A stretch of DNA of 64,000 bases, from contig NZ_JACYUG010000001.1 in NCBI RefSeq assembly GCF_014841615.1, positions 372,001-436,000 on the forward strand, written 5' to 3'. Within the stretch, counting starts at the first letter, position 1. Every line of letters begins with the position of its first letter. The notes under the pieces were generated by a model that made no database searches, was not told the origin of the DNA, and saw only the letters and a program-made list of their open reading frames with translations. Made by a program: the position numbers and the translations under genes. This document shows positions 1-10,319 of this stretch, piece after piece. This DNA is from Sphingomonas sp. CFBP 8760. GTDB lineage: Bacteria > Pseudomonadota > Alphaproteobacteria > Sphingomonadales > Sphingomonadaceae.

Positions 1-570
1 CTGCTGCCCAAGGTCGACGGCGTTGCCGATCTGATCGACGCGCGCGCCCTGCTGGGGCCGACAATTCCGTTATGGGCGATGATCGAAACCGCGAAAGGGA
101 TCGTCGCGCTGCCGGACATCGCCAGGGCAGCCGGTAAACTGGGATTGAAGGCGCTGGTCGCGGGCACGAACGATCTGGCGCTCGACCTGCGCTGCCGCGT
201 CGACGATCATCGCACTGCGCTCCTGCCGCATCTGGCCGCGATCGTCGCGGCCGCCCGGGCGGGCGGCATGATGGCGCTGGACGGGGTCCTGAATGCGATC
301 GAGGACGAAGATCGGCTGGTTCGGGACTGTCTACAGGGGCGCGACTGGGGATTCGATGGCAAGACGCTGATCCATCCGTCGCAGATCGCGGCTGCCAATG
401 CGACGTTCGGCCCGGATGCCACCGAAATCGCCTGGGCGGAACGGGTCGTCGCCATCTTTGCCGAACCCGCCCATGCAAATCGTGGTGCGGTGCGGATGGA
501 CGGCGCGATGGTGGAGCGGCTTCACCTTGCCGAAGCCGAACGGATATTGGCGCTGGCCGGGCCACGCTGA
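1..570 (+). CDS. CoA ester lyase, CitE / HpcH-HpaI aldolase family (5' end outside window)
   Basis: The frame is open from the first base, so the N-terminus is outside the window and 189 C-terminal residues remain. Family members are Mg-dependent TIM-barrel lyases or synthases acting on citramalyl-, malyl- or related CoA esters. Visible family motifs are IETAKGI, GTNDLALDLR and the C-terminal CoA-side segment KTLIHPSQIAAANATF. The exact CoA ester cannot be told from this fragment. The gene ends about 150 bp before the convergent Mla-type operon, and that gap shows nothing recognisable. Confidence 0.85.
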   Translation: MLPKVDGVADLIDARALLGPTIPLWAMIETAKGIVALPDIARAAGKLGLKALVAGTNDLALDLRCRVDDHRTALLPHLAAIVAAARAGGMMALDGVLNAIEDEDRLVRDCLQGRDWGFDGKTLIHPSQIAAANATFGPDATEIAWAERVVAIFAEPAHANRGAVRMDGAMVERLHLAEAERILALAGPR

Positions 571-722
571 CGATCCGCCTGTCGCTTTGACCAGTACGTA
601 ACGTTGGCATTACATCAGCGACGCCCACGACGTCTGACGGATAACAGCATACGTACGGTTCGCATCGCGCCAGCTGCGGTCGGGCAGCTCCGCCACCCGG
701 TCAACACCCCCTGCCGCGCCGA

Positions 723-1328
723 TTACTGTCCTACCCAGTCCGCCACCTGTTGCGCGACCTGATTGGCCGCCTGGTTCAGCGCCGGCCCGGTCGATGCCGC
801 ATCGATCGCACCGATGGGAACACGCGCCTCGAACCGGCGCTTTTCCGTGCCCGTGGCACCCGATCGGGTCAGCGCGCCATCGAACGTGACGACTGCCATG
901 CGCGCATCGGCGTCGAGTCCGAAGTTGCGCAGTTCGCCGGCAAGCTGGTCGTTCGCCTCCGTCACCGCCTGAACCTGGCTCAACACCACGCGTCCGGTGC
1001 GTGCGGTCGTCATGTCCGACAGCAGCCGGGCAAACAGCCGGGCAGGCGGTTCGGCCCATTGCGCGTCCTTTACATAGGCGATGCTGGTCGTGCTGGTCTG
1101 GACCGGCACCCGCGTCGTGGCCAGCGACTGCGGCGTGACCGGCACCGCGATCACGATCGACTTCGCGGTCGCGCTGTTCTGCATCTGCCCGACCGGCAGG
1201 GCGGCGGTGCTGGTCAGCGTCAACAACGTATCGGGCGGCGTCGCACCGAAGCTGATGCATCCCGAAAGTGGCAGCGCGGCGATCAGCGCCATCGGCAGTA
1301 GAAGCGATCTTGTCATGGCGACCCTCAC
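723..1328 (-). CDS. ABC-type transport auxiliary lipoprotein of an Mla/MCE system (PqiC-like)
   Basis: A short N-terminal signal ends in the lipobox LSGC, so this is a lipoprotein of about 180 mature residues. The remainder fits the ABC_trans_aux (DUF330/PqiC) family, which accompanies MCE-type lipid transporters. The GTG start at 1328 overlaps the stop of the upstream mlaD-like gene by 4 nt (GTGA), which implies translational coupling; ATG at 1316 is the alternative start. It is the last gene of a four-gene leftward operon. It probably links the MlaD component to the outer membrane or periplasm. That role is inferred from family and position. Confidence 0.85.
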   Translation of the reverse strand: MRVAMTRSLLLPMALIAALPLSGCISFGATPPDTLLTLTSTAALPVGQMQNSATAKSIVIAVPVTPQSLATTRVPVQTSTTSIAYVKDAQWAEPPARLFARLLSDMTTARTGRVVLSQVQAVTEANDQLAGELRNFGLDADARMAVVTFDGALTRSGATGTEKRRFEARVPIGAIDAASTGPALNQAANQVAQQVADWVGQ

Positions 1329-2287
1329 TTACCCTTATAGTCCGGCAGCTTCTGCTGCCCGATCAGCGAGCTGGCGCCCTGCTGGTCCACCTTTTCAGCC
1401 ACCGACGACAGGGCCGCCGCGGTCACGCGCAGGTCGCGCACCAGCCTGTTCGCCTCCGGAACGGTCTGCCGCGAGAAGGTCTGGAGGCCGGGGCGAGCGT
1501 CGCCGATCGCGGCGTTCAGCGTGTCGGCGGATTTACGCGCGGAGTCGATCGCACCGTTCAGGTTGCGGATCGTCGGCTGGATGTCGTTCGCCAGCAATCC
1601 GTTGGTGGTCGCCGCCAGATTGCCGATCTGCTTCGACGCCTCACCGGCCTGCTGGATCGCGATGCGGGTCTGCGCCAGCGTTGCGGCGATTTCCGGTCCA
1701 CGATCGGCCAGCGCATCGGTCAACCGATTGGTATTCTCCAATATCCCCGCGATCGATGCCTGATTTCGATCGGTCAGCAGTCCCGTCAGCCGTTCGGTCA
1801 GCGTGGACAGGCGTTCCAGCAACTGCGGCGCGGAATTCAGGATCGCCCCGATCCCGCCCTGCTTGGTCGCGATCACCGGCACGCCATACGGACATTGGGC
1901 GGGGTTGGGCGGATCGGGGCAGACGATCGGCTGTGCGCCCTTGCGCGCGCCGTCCAGCGAGACGGTGCTGGTGCCGGTGAAGCTGCCGACGACCGTCGCC
2001 GTCGTTCCCTGCAATACCGGCGTATCGTCGTTCACGCTGATACGGACGCGCACGAACTGCGGATCGTTCGCCCACAGCGCGATCTGCTTCACCTGTCCGG
2101 ACGGCACGCCAGAATAAGTCACGACCGATCCACGCGCCAGGCCATCGACCGACTGGCGGAAGAAGATGTCGTATTCCTTCTCCTCCGCCCCGCCGACGCG
2201 GGCGATCCACACCGTGAACAAGGCGAGCATCGCGAGCAGGATCAGTACGACGGCACCGACCAATATGTGGTTAGAACGGGTTTCCAT
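1325..2287 (-). CDS. mlaD: MlaD family (MCE domain) lipid-transport substrate-binding protein
   Basis: A 320-residue protein with one N-terminal membrane anchor (about residues 8-28) followed by the MCE domain (about 40-120, with YSGVPSGQVKQI). A long helical C-terminal part is rich in Gln, Ala and Asn. MCE proteins form hexamers that carry phospholipids across the periplasm. The start ATG overlaps the stop of the ATPase gene by one base (TGATG) and the stop overlaps the lipoprotein gene by 4 nt. It is about twice the length of E. coli MlaD, as is common for this subgroup. Membrane-anchored, periplasmic. Confidence 0.9.
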   Translation of the reverse strand: METRSNHILVGAVVLILLAMLALFTVWIARVGGAEEKEYDIFFRQSVDGLARGSVVTYSGVPSGQVKQIALWANDPQFVRVRISVNDDTPVLQGTTATVVGSFTGTSTVSLDGARKGAQPIVCPDPPNPAQCPYGVPVIATKQGGIGAILNSAPQLLERLSTLTERLTGLLTDRNQASIAGILENTNRLTDALADRGPEIAATLAQTRIAIQQAGEASKQIGNLAATTNGLLANDIQPTIRNLNGAIDSARKSADTLNAAIGDARPGLQTFSRQTVPEANRLVRDLRVTAAALSSVAEKVDQQGASSLIGQQKLPDYKGK

Positions 2288-3234
2288 CAGCCTGTCCCTG
2301 TTGCCTTACGGCCTGTATCGTCGGTGGTCGGGGTAGCCCCGCGGGCGTGATCGTCGGCAAGCGTGCCCTGCGAACGGGTGTCGGTACGGTTCGTCGCGAC
2401 CTCGGTCGGGTGGGCATCCGCCTCACGATCGGTGTCCTGCAACTCCTGCGTGGAGGCAGCGGCACGGCCGCGTGGGCCCTTGAAATACTCCTGGATCCAG
2501 GGCTGGTCGGTTTCGAGCAGTTCGTCGATCGTGCCGACCGCGATCACCCGCTTTTCCGCCAGTACCGCCACCCGATCACAGATCGCATACAGCGTATCAA
2601 GATCGTGAGTGATGAGGAAGACGGTCAGCCCCAGCGTCCGGCTCAACGACCGGATCAGCTCGTCGAACGCCGCCGCGCCGATCGGATCGAGTCCGGCGGT
2701 CGGTTCGTCCAGAAACAGCAATTCGGGATCGAGCGCCAAGGCCCGCGCCAGCCCGGCCCGCTTTTTCATGCCACCCGACAGTTCGGCAGGATATTTCGGA
2801 CCGGCATCGGCAGGCAGGCCGGTCATCACCACCTTGTACGACGCGATCTCGTCGATCAACGATCGCGGCAGTTCGCGGTAGAATTCCCGAAGCGGCACCT
2901 GCACGTTTTCCGCCACCGTCAGCGTGGAAAACAAGGCGCCGCCCTGGAACAGCACGCCCCAGCGTTTGCGGATATCGGTCGCCTCGGTTTCGTCGCGACC
3001 GATCGTCGGCTCCCCGAACACCGTGATCTCACCGGTATCGGGCGTCTGAAGCCCGATGATCGAGCGCATCAGCACAGATTTGCCCGTACCCGATCCACCA
3101 ACGACGCCGAGGATTTCGCCACGGCGAACCTGCAGGTCGAGATTGTCGTGAATCACCGACTCGCCGAAGCTGTTACGCAGCCCCTTCACCTCGACGATGA
3201 TATCATCCGTGTTGCTGGCCCGGTCGTGCGGCAT
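2287..3234 (-). CDS. mlaF: ABC transporter ATP-binding protein, MlaF type
   Basis: ATPase of the lipid-transport operon, 315 residues. Walker A is GGSGTGKS, the signature is LSGGMKKRAGLARAL and Walker B runs into LFLDEPTAGLDP; the GGMKKR form is typical of MlaF. The start was set at MPHDRAS because its ATG overlaps the mlaE stop (TGATG), although the frame is open for 47 more codons upstream. About 65 C-terminal residues after the ATPase domain are polar, rich in Thr, Asp and Arg, and look disordered; this tail is longer than in E. coli MlaF. Confidence 0.93.
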   Translation of the reverse strand: MPHDRASNTDDIIVEVKGLRNSFGESVIHDNLDLQVRRGEILGVVGGSGTGKSVLMRSIIGLQTPDTGEITVFGEPTIGRDETEATDIRKRWGVLFQGGALFSTLTVAENVQVPLREFYRELPRSLIDEIASYKVVMTGLPADAGPKYPAELSGGMKKRAGLARALALDPELLFLDEPTAGLDPIGAAAFDELIRSLSRTLGLTVFLITHDLDTLYAICDRVAVLAEKRVIAVGTIDELLETDQPWIQEYFKGPRGRAAASTQELQDTDREADAHPTEVATNRTDTRSQGTLADDHARGATPTTDDTGRKATGTG

Positions 3235-4331
3235 CAGTTCCACCCCACCCAGGTAAAGAACACCGCGAAGAACGCGTCCAGCACGATGACCAGGAAGATG
3301 CCCTGCACCACCGCGGAGGTGGTACGCAGACCGACCTGCTCCGCGTCCGCTTCCACCTGCATCCCTTGGAAACACCCGGCGATCGCAATGATGGCGCCGA
3401 ATACGGGGGCCTTGATCAGGCCGACGTACAGGTCGGTGATCGGCACCACTTCGCGGATGCGGGCGACGAAGGTGACGGGCGGGATGCCCAGCGACACCGC
3501 GGCCAGGAAACAGCCACCCATGATCGCGACCATCGACGCATAGAAACCAAGGAGCGGCATCAGCACGATCGCCGCCAGCGTCCGCGGCAGCACCAGCGCC
3601 TCCATCGGCGACACGCCGATCGTGCGCATCGCGTCGATCTCCTCGGTAAGCTTCATCGTGCCGAGCTGCGCGGCGAACGCGGAGCCGGACCGGCCGGCGA
3701 CCATGATCGCGGTCATCAGCACGCCCAGTTCACGCAGCGTCAACCGCCCGACGAGGTTGATGGTGAACACCTCCGCGCCGAATTGGCGCAACTGCACCGC
3801 ACCCTGCTGGGCGATCACGATGCCGATCAGGAAACTCATCAGTCCGATGATGCCGAGCGATGCGACCCCGACCGTCTCGAACTCGTGCACCACCGAATTG
3901 AACCGGAACCGGCGCGGATGGCGGATGACCGACAGGAACGCGAGTGTCGTCGCCCCCAGGAAACCAAGCAATCCCAGCAGGGTACGGCCGGTCACGACCA
4001 CCGCTTCGCCCACTTCGCCCAATACCCGGGTGAAACCGCTGCCGTGGCTGGGGCGCATCGCGACCTGCTGATCGGACTGGACCACCTGATCGAACAGCTG
4101 CTTCCCGTCCGGCTCCAGTCCTTCGACCGGCGCATCGTGACGGGCGGCGAAGCGGTGAACGACATAGGCGCCGACCGTGTCGATCCGGTCGACCCCGGAC
4201 AGATCGACCCGTGCGACCTTGCCATCCACCTTGTCGAGACGATCGGGCAGTGATCCGAGCCGCGCCAGCGACAGATCACCCGAGAAGCGGATCACATCTC
4301 CGTCTGCGCTGAAATCTGCCGTGGCGGTCAT
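3234..4331 (-). CDS. mlaE: MlaE family lipid ABC permease with N-terminal STAS domain
   Basis: A 365-residue permease. Residues 1 to about 90 form a STAS-like domain (MTATADFSADGDVIRFSGDL and onward), the role played by the separate protein MlaB in E. coli. The rest carries the MlaE membrane domain, with the conserved stretch GRSGSAFAAQLGTMKLTEEIDAMRT split across the cytoplasmic loop. The start MTATADF was preferred over an ATG 16 codons upstream because the STAS fold begins there. It is first in the operon. With MlaF and MlaD it should form the inner-membrane complex moving phospholipids. No MlaC gene is nearby. Confidence 0.9.
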   Translation of the reverse strand: MTATADFSADGDVIRFSGDLSLARLGSLPDRLDKVDGKVARVDLSGVDRIDTVGAYVVHRFAARHDAPVEGLEPDGKQLFDQVVQSDQQVAMRPSHGSGFTRVLGEVGEAVVVTGRTLLGLLGFLGATTLAFLSVIRHPRRFRFNSVVHEFETVGVASLGIIGLMSFLIGIVIAQQGAVQLRQFGAEVFTINLVGRLTLRELGVLMTAIMVAGRSGSAFAAQLGTMKLTEEIDAMRTIGVSPMEALVLPRTLAAIVLMPLLGFYASMVAIMGGCFLAAVSLGIPPVTFVARIREVVPITDLYVGLIKAPVFGAIIAIAGCFQGMQVEADAEQVGLRTTSAVVQGIFLVIVLDAFFAVFFTWVGWN

Positions 4332-4401
4332 CGTCCACACCATTGGGCGAAACCGGCAGCGACAGCAAGCGGCATGCAACCGCCCCCGGAAACATACCGT
4401 T

Positions 4402-5664
4402 TCACAGCATCACGTCGATCAAATGGATGGCCAGCCCTACCAGCCCGCCGACCACCGTGCCATTGATGCGGATAAACTGGAGATCCCGGCCGACCGCATT
4501 TTCCAACCTGTTGGTAATCGTCCGTTCGTCCCAGCCGCGCACGGTTTCCGATACCAGCCGCACGATCGCATCGCCGTAGCTGGCAGCGATGCCGACCACC
4601 GCCCGGCGGACGAAGCGATTGATCGACAGCGCCAGCCGACGATCGTCGCGCAAGGTGGCACCGATCTGATGCAGCACCTCTCCCAGTTGCCCGGTCATCG
4701 CCGCCTCCGGATCGCGGGCGATTCGCAGCAGGGCGGCGCGTGCCTGTTCCCACAGGCCATCCAGCCACCGCGCCATCGCCGGATTGGCGATCAGTTCTGC
4801 CTTTACCCGCTCGACCCGCTCACGCATCGCCGGATCGTGCTGGAGGTCCCAGGCCAGCCGGTCCAATCCTTCCTCCGCCTTCAAACGTAGCGGATGCGCG
4901 GGGTCGGCCGCCATCTCGACGAGCAGGTTGTTGAGTCCAGCGATCAGCTTGTCGGCGATGGTTTCGTCCAGCCCGGTCCAGCGCAGGATCGCGCCGGCCC
5001 GCTGATGGATCATCGCGCGCATCAATGGTTCGTTGCTGCCGAGTGCCGCGCCCGCCCATCGGATCGCCGCGTCCAGCACGGGCTGATGCCGCTCCTGCGC
5101 CATGGCCGCGTTAAGCAGTTGGCCGGCGATCGGCGACATCTCGGTCTGACGCAGGCGGTTGGCGACCGCGGCCTTGGCCATGCCGCCGAACCGCGTCGGA
5201 TCGAGCGACTCCAGTACCTGCGCGACCATTCGCGACGCCCCCTGCCGAAAGCGTCCGCCCGCCCCCTCCGGCGGATCGGTCAGCCAGCGCGCCACGGCAT
5301 TCGCCACGTCCAGCCGCCGCATCCGCCGCCCGACGACCCGCGGCACGAGGAAATTGGTACGCAGGAACAAGGCCAGCGTATCGCCGATGCGATCCTTGTT
5401 CTTGGGCACGATCGCGGTGTGCGGGATCGGCAGGCCGAGCGGATGGCGGAACAAGGCGGTCACCGCGAACCAGTCGGCCAATCCACCGACCATCGCCGCC
5501 TCGGCAAAGGCCCGCACGAAGCCCCAGGCCGGATGCGATGCCACCAGCGACCGGCTGACGAGGAACAGTATCGCCATCGCGATCAACAGGGCCGTCGCGA
5601 CGCGCCGCATCCGCACCAGACCGGGGGGGGCCGTATCGAGAAGGCGCGCGCCGATCACTGTCAT
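4402..5664 (-). CDS. DUF445 family membrane protein (YjiN-like)
   Basis: A 420-residue protein with hydrophobic segments at the N-terminus (about 24-40) and the far C-terminus, separated by a long helical soluble region. The signature GGLADWFAVTALFRHPLG near residue 60-78 identifies DUF445. Family function is unknown; the shape suggests a membrane-tethered coiled-coil or periplasmic helical protein. It sits immediately upstream of the Mla-type operon on the same strand, 70 bp from it, and could be co-transcribed. Confidence 0.88.
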   Translation of the reverse strand: MTVIGARLLDTAPPGLVRMRRVATALLIAMAILFLVSRSLVASHPAWGFVRAFAEAAMVGGLADWFAVTALFRHPLGLPIPHTAIVPKNKDRIGDTLALFLRTNFLVPRVVGRRMRRLDVANAVARWLTDPPEGAGGRFRQGASRMVAQVLESLDPTRFGGMAKAAVANRLRQTEMSPIAGQLLNAAMAQERHQPVLDAAIRWAGAALGSNEPLMRAMIHQRAGAILRWTGLDETIADKLIAGLNNLLVEMAADPAHPLRLKAEEGLDRLAWDLQHDPAMRERVERVKAELIANPAMARWLDGLWEQARAALLRIARDPEAAMTGQLGEVLHQIGATLRDDRRLALSINRFVRRAVVGIAASYGDAIVRLVSETVRGWDERTITNRLENAVGRDLQFIRINGTVVGGLVGLAIHLIDVML

Positions 5665-5725
5665 CCCCGTAACAATGACCGGCGGCGCGGATGGTTCATG
5701 TCGTGACGTTCGCCGCGACGCGCGA

Positions 5726-8700
5726 TCATTCCGCCGGCTGGGTGCCGCCCTCGCGATAACCGATCGTGCCCGGCCCCCGGCCGATTCGCGTATCGCCGAC
5801 CGGTCCCTCGATCACGGTCGCGCCATCGTCGCCCGGGCGGAAGGTGAGCAGGCGCCGCCCCAGACGACTGCCCATCCGGCTTTCGACCCCGACCGCCAGG
5901 CTGAATCCCGCCGGCACGATCAGCAACGTCAGCAGCGTCGACAGGATCAATCCGCCGATCACCGTCACGCTCATCGGCGCGCGGAACGATCCGTCGCCGG
6001 TCAGCGACAGCGCCGTCGGCACCATGCCGGCGACCATCGCCACCGTGGTCATCACGATCGGCAGCGCGCGCTTGTGCCCGGCATCGACGATCGCCTCGAA
6101 TTTCGGCACGCCGTGGCTTATTTCCTCCAGCGCGAAATCGACCAGCAGGATCGAATTCTTGGCGACGATGCCGAGCAGCATCAGCAGCCCGATATAGACC
6201 GGCAGCGATACCGACATGCCCGCGATCCACAGCGCCACGCATGCCCCCAGCGGCGCCAGGAACAGCGATCCCAGATTGACGAACGGCGGCAGGAAACGGC
6301 GGTAGAGCAGCACCAGCACGGCAAACAGCAGGAAGAAGCCCGAGGTGACGGCGAGGATGATGTTGGTCACCAGCTCCGCCTGCGCCTTGGACTGTCCCAC
6401 CGTCAGGCGGCTGACCCCGATCGGCATCGACGTGACGGCGGGCAGCGCCAGGATCTGCTTCATCGCATCGCCCTCGACGATGCCCGGCGCCAGATCGGCC
6501 CCGATCGTCAACTGACGTTGCTGGGCGATCCGGTCGACCTGCGTCGGCCCCGCGCCGAAGCCGATATCGGCCACCACCTTCAGCGGCACCGAGCCGCCAT
6601 TCTGCGTGGTGACGGGCAGGTTCTCGATGCTCGACAGCTTTTCGCGCGCGCTTTCGGCAAGGGCGACACGGATCGGGATCTGCCGGTCGGACAACGAGAA
6701 GCGGGCGCTGTTCTGGTCGATATCGCCCAGCGTCGCGACGCGGATCGCATTGGACAACGCGCTGGTGGTGATGCCCAGATCGGCGGCAAGGTCCATGCGG
6801 GGCCGGATCACGATCTCCGGCCGTTGCAGCCCGCCCGCGGTGCGCGGCGCGCGCAGGATCGGCAGGCGACTCATCTGTTCGACGATCCGGTCCGCGGTCT
6901 GTTGCAACAGGATCGGATCGTCGCTGCCCAGCGTGATCTGGAGATCGCGGCTGGGCCCGCCCCAGCCATTCTGATTCTGGAACGACACGCGGGCATCGGG
7001 AATGGCGGCCAGCGTCGGCGTCAGCGCACGCTCGAACTCCACGCTGGTCTGCTGGCGATCCTCCGCCAGCGTCGCGGTCACGCGACCGGTGCCGACAAAG
7101 GCGCGTTGATAGACCGACATCACCGTGGGCTTCTGCGCCGACAGGATGCCGGCGACATTGCTGACGACGGCATTGGTCTGTTCCAGCGTCGACCCCGGCG
7201 GCAGTTCGACCAGTACCGTGCTGCGATCATTGTCGCGCTGCGGCTGGAATTCCTGCGGCAACAGCATGAAGATCGCGACCGTCGCGACCAGTGCCAGCAC
7301 GCTGAATCCCATCACCCAGACACGGTGGTCGACCAGATGCCCCACCAGCCGCCGCCAGCCGCCCCGCGCCGCCAGCGTGCGCTGGCGCGACTGATCGAGC
7401 GTCCAGCGCAACACCTTCACGTAATTGCGCATCACCGGGCCATCCTCGGCGATCTCATGCCCGCCGGCCTTCATGAAATACGCCGCGATCATCGGCGTGA
7501 TGAGGCGCGCCACCGCCAGGCTCATCAGCACGGCGGCGACCACGGTCAGCCCGAAATTCTTGAAAAACTGGCCCGACACCCCCGGCATCAGCGCCACCGG
7601 CAGGAACACCGCGACGATCGACATCGTCGTCGCCAGCACCGCCAGCCCGATCTCGTCCGCCGCGTCGATCGATGCCTGATAGGCGTTTTTGCCCATCCGC
7701 ATGTGGCGGACGATGTTCTCGATCTCCACGATCGCATCGTCCACCAGCACGCCCGCCACCAGACTGAGCGCGAGCAGCGTCATGTTGTTGAGGCTGAACC
7801 CCAGCAGATCCATGAACCAGAAGGTCGGGATCGCCGATAGCGGGATCGCGAGCGCGGAGATGAACGTCGCCCGCCAGTCCCGCAGGAACAGGAACACGAC
7901 GATCACTGCCAGCACCGCGCCCTCGATCATCGAGTCGATCGCGATCTCGTAATCGCGTTCGGTATAGGTGACGCTGGTCGACAGCAGCTTGAAGTGAACG
8001 GACGGATTGCGCTTTTCCAGCGCCGCCAGCTTCTGCTCCGCCTCGTGGAAGACGGTGACGTCGGATGCGCCCTTGGTGCGCGTAAAGCTGAACGACACCA
8101 CCTGCCGGCCATCCACCGCCGCCGCCGATTTCTGTTCGGCATAGGCGTCGCGCACGTCGGCGATATCCGCCAGCCGCACCGTGCGGCCATTACCCAGCGA
8201 AATCTGCGTCTGCCCCAGTGCATAGGCATTCTTGGCATTGCCCAGCACGCGGACAGACTGTTCGGAGCCGGCGATCTCTGCCTTGCCGCCGGTGGCGTTC
8301 AGGTTCACCGCGCGCAGCTGCGCGTTCACCGCATTCGCGGTCAGGCCCTGCGCCTGCAGCTTGATGGGATCGAGGATGACGCGGATTTCGCGGCTGACGC
8401 CGCCGTTGCGCTCCACCGCCCCCAGCCCCGGCACCGACAGCAATTCCTTGCTGACCGTATCGTCGATATACCAGCTGAGCTGCTCCACCGTCATGTCGGT
8501 GGTCAGCGCGGAGAAGCTGGCGATGTCATTGTCGCTGGTGTCGACCCGGCCGATCTGCGGTTCCAGGATGCCGTCGGGCAGATCGCCGCGAATCTGCGTG
8601 ATCGCGTCGCGCAGATCGTTGACCGCACGGTCGATGTCGGTACCCAGCTGCAGCTGCACGACGGTCTGCGAATTGCCTTCCTTCACGGTCGAGCGGATCT

Positions 8701-8944
8701 CGTCGATCCCGCGCAGGCTGCGGGCGGCGGCCTCGACGCGCTTGGTGACCTGCGTCTCCAGTTCGCTGGGCGCCGCGCCCGGCTGGCTGATCGCGACGAA
8801 CGCGATGGGGAAATCGATATCCGGCTGCTGGTTGACGTCCATGCGCATGAAGCTGACGATCCCCGCCAGCGTCAGCGCCACGAACAACACGATCGGTACC
8901 ACCGGGTTGCGGATCGACCATGCGGAGATGTTACGGAAGTTCAT
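5726..8944 (-). CDS. RND efflux transporter permease (HAE-1 / AcrB-like)
   Basis: A 1072-residue inner-membrane RND pump, full length for the family, with the usual twelve-helix, two-periplasmic-loop plan. The proton-relay aspartates of helix 4 are visible in [15 protein letters not shown]. The motif [18 protein letters not shown] and the second-half helices with [15 protein letters not shown] are typical. It is translated 7 nt after the adaptor gene and works with it. No outer-membrane channel gene is adjacent, so a TolC-like partner must be encoded elsewhere. Substrate is not predictable from sequence. Confidence 0.95.
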   Translation of the reverse strand: MNFRNISAWSIRNPVVPIVLFVALTLAGIVSFMRMDVNQQPDIDFPIAFVAISQPGAAPSELETQVTKRVEAAARSLRGIDEIRSTVKEGNSQTVVQLQLGTDIDRAVNDLRDAITQIRGDLPDGILEPQIGRVDTSDNDIASFSALTTDMTVEQLSWYIDDTVSKELLSVPGLGAVERNGGVSREIRVILDPIKLQAQGLTANAVNAQLRAVNLNATGGKAEIAGSEQSVRVLGNAKNAYALGQTQISLGNGRTVRLADIADVRDAYAEQKSAAAVDGRQVVSFSFTRTKGASDVTVFHEAEQKLAALEKRNPSVHFKLLSTSVTYTERDYEIAIDSMIEGAVLAVIVVFLFLRDWRATFISALAIPLSAIPTFWFMDLLGFSLNNMTLLALSLVAGVLVDDAIVEIENIVRHMRMGKNAYQASIDAADEIGLAVLATTMSIVAVFLPVALMPGVSGQFFKNFGLTVVAAVLMSLAVARLITPMIAAYFMKAGGHEIAEDGPVMRNYVKVLRWTLDQSRQRTLAARGGWRRLVGHLVDHRVWVMGFSVLALVATVAIFMLLPQEFQPQRDNDRSTVLVELPPGSTLEQTNAVVSNVAGILSAQKPTVMSVYQRAFVGTGRVTATLAEDRQQTSVEFERALTPTLAAIPDARVSFQNQNGWGGPSRDLQITLGSDDPILLQQTADRIVEQMSRLPILRAPRTAGGLQRPEIVIRPRMDLAADLGITTSALSNAIRVATLGDIDQNSARFSLSDRQIPIRVALAESAREKLSSIENLPVTTQNGGSVPLKVVADIGFGAGPTQVDRIAQQRQLTIGADLAPGIVEGDAMKQILALPAVTSMPIGVSRLTVGQSKAQAELVTNIILAVTSGFFLLFAVLVLLYRRFLPPFVNLGSLFLAPLGACVALWIAGMSVSLPVYIGLLMLLGIVAKNSILLVDFALEEISHGVPKFEAIVDAGHKRALPIVMTTVAMVAGMVPTALSLTGDGSFRAPMSVTVIGGLILSTLLTLLIVPAGFSLAVGVESRMGSRLGRRLLTFRPGDDGATVIEGPVGDTRIGRGPGTIGYREGGTQPAE

Positions 8945-8951
8945 CGTACCA

Positions 8952-10142
8952 TCATCCCTTCGCCGCGGCCGGCGGCGTCGCCCGCTTCAGCACGGGGTTC
9001 ACCTTCTGCCCCGGGGACAGGAAAGCCCCGGCAGCCATCACCACGCGCTCGTTACCGGCCAGGCCATCCACCACCGAGACGCCGGCATCGGTGACCTGAC
9101 CGACCGTCACGGCGCGCCGCGCCGCCCGGCTCTGGGCATCGATGATGTAGACGTAATTGCCCTTGCCGTCGCTTTGCACTGCGGATTCGGGCAGCAGCGG
9201 CACCGAACTGACCCCGCCGACCACCTGTGCGGAAGCAAAACCGCCGGGGCGCAGCGCCGGATCGTAGCGCAACGCGATCCGGGCGATGCCCTGTCGCGTC
9301 TGCGGATCGATCACCGGCGATACCTGCCATACCTCGCCGGTGAAGGATCGTGTGCTACCGACCGGCGTCACCACCGCGCGCGCACCGGCACGCAGGCCCT
9401 GAAGGTCCGCCTCGCTCATCTGCGCGCGCATCTCCATCTGGCCGCCCTGTGCCATGCGGAACAGCACACCGCTGCCCGAACTGACGATCTGGCCGGGTTC
9501 CGCCTGCCGGGTCAGGACCAGTCCGTCGGCCGGTGCGCGGATGTCGAGCCGGCCGTTGCGCGCGGTCGATTCGGCATAGCTGGCGCTGGCCACCTTCACC
9601 CGCGCCGCCGCCGCATCGCGCGTCGCGGTACGGCGCTGGAGATCGGCCTTTGAGATGAAACCGCGATCGACCAGCGTTGCCGCGCGGTCCAGTTCGGCCT
9701 GCGCCAGCGTCAGGTCCGCGCGGGCGACGCTGACCTGCGCGCCCAGCGCCGCCGCGGTCTGCGTCTGGACCGAACGGTCGACCGTCGCCAGCACCTGCCC
9801 GGCGCGCACCCACTGGCCGGGTTCGACCGCCACGCGGGTGATCATCCCGCCCTCGCCCGCCACGCCGACCGGCATCTCGCGCCGTGCCGCCAGCGTTCCC
9901 GTCGCGGCAATCCCGCGGTCGACGCTGGTCCGGCCGGGCACCACCACCGATACGCTGGGCAATTGTTCGCCACCGCTGGCAGCGGTGGCGGCCGGCGGCT
10001 GTTCGCCCCGCCGCGCGAACGCCCAGACGCCGGCGGCCAGCAGCAGCGCGATCACCGCCCCGATCACCCACCGCTTCCGGGACGATGTCGTCCCGTCCGC
10101 CGTCAGCTGACCTTGCGTGAACGAGCCCGTTTCGTAATTCAT
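8952..10142 (-). CDS. RND efflux periplasmic adaptor (membrane fusion protein)
   Basis: A 396-residue HlyD/AcrA-type adaptor. Order: cytoplasmic N-tail, one membrane anchor (about 24-42), biotinyl-lipoyl-like half-motifs (VEPGQWVRAGQVLATVD and IRAPADGLVLTRQAEPGQ) flanking a helical hairpin (about 105-180), then beta-barrel and membrane-proximal domains. The start at MNYETGS was preferred over a GTG or TTG-type start 26 codons upstream because the intervening residues look untranslated. It connects the downstream RND permease to an outer-membrane channel. The gene is divergent from the SIMPL gene; their 177-bp gap probably holds both promoters. Confidence 0.92.
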   Translation of the reverse strand: MNYETGSFTQGQLTADGTTSSRKRWVIGAVIALLLAAGVWAFARRGEQPPAATAASGGEQLPSVSVVVPGRTSVDRGIAATGTLAARREMPVGVAGEGGMITRVAVEPGQWVRAGQVLATVDRSVQTQTAAALGAQVSVARADLTLAQAELDRAATLVDRGFISKADLQRRTATRDAAAARVKVASASYAESTARNGRLDIRAPADGLVLTRQAEPGQIVSSGSGVLFRMAQGGQMEMRAQMSEADLQGLRAGARAVVTPVGSTRSFTGEVWQVSPVIDPQTRQGIARIALRYDPALRPGGFASAQVVGGVSSVPLLPESAVQSDGKGNYVYIIDAQSRAARRAVTVGQVTDAGVSVVDGLAGNERVVMAAGAFLSPGQKVNPVLKRATPPAAAKG

Positions 10143-10319
10143 GCCGCCGCCATCCCCATCGCGCCCGACTTCAAGCGCACCCATCCGAGCTGTGTTATCG
10201 AAATAGATCACCCGGCTCAAGTCCTATACGGCCAAGCCGGCGCCGACGCTACCGATCCTGTTCAGCAACCGTTGTATCGCAACGCCCTAGGCGGCCACCA
10301 ACCTTTTCCGGAGACTTTG

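Noticed and set aside
5159..7840. Very long open frame on the plus strand (893 codons)
   Set aside because: It lies opposite the RND permease gene, and its composition is Arg/Gln/His-rich. Long antisense frames are common in DNA of this GC content.
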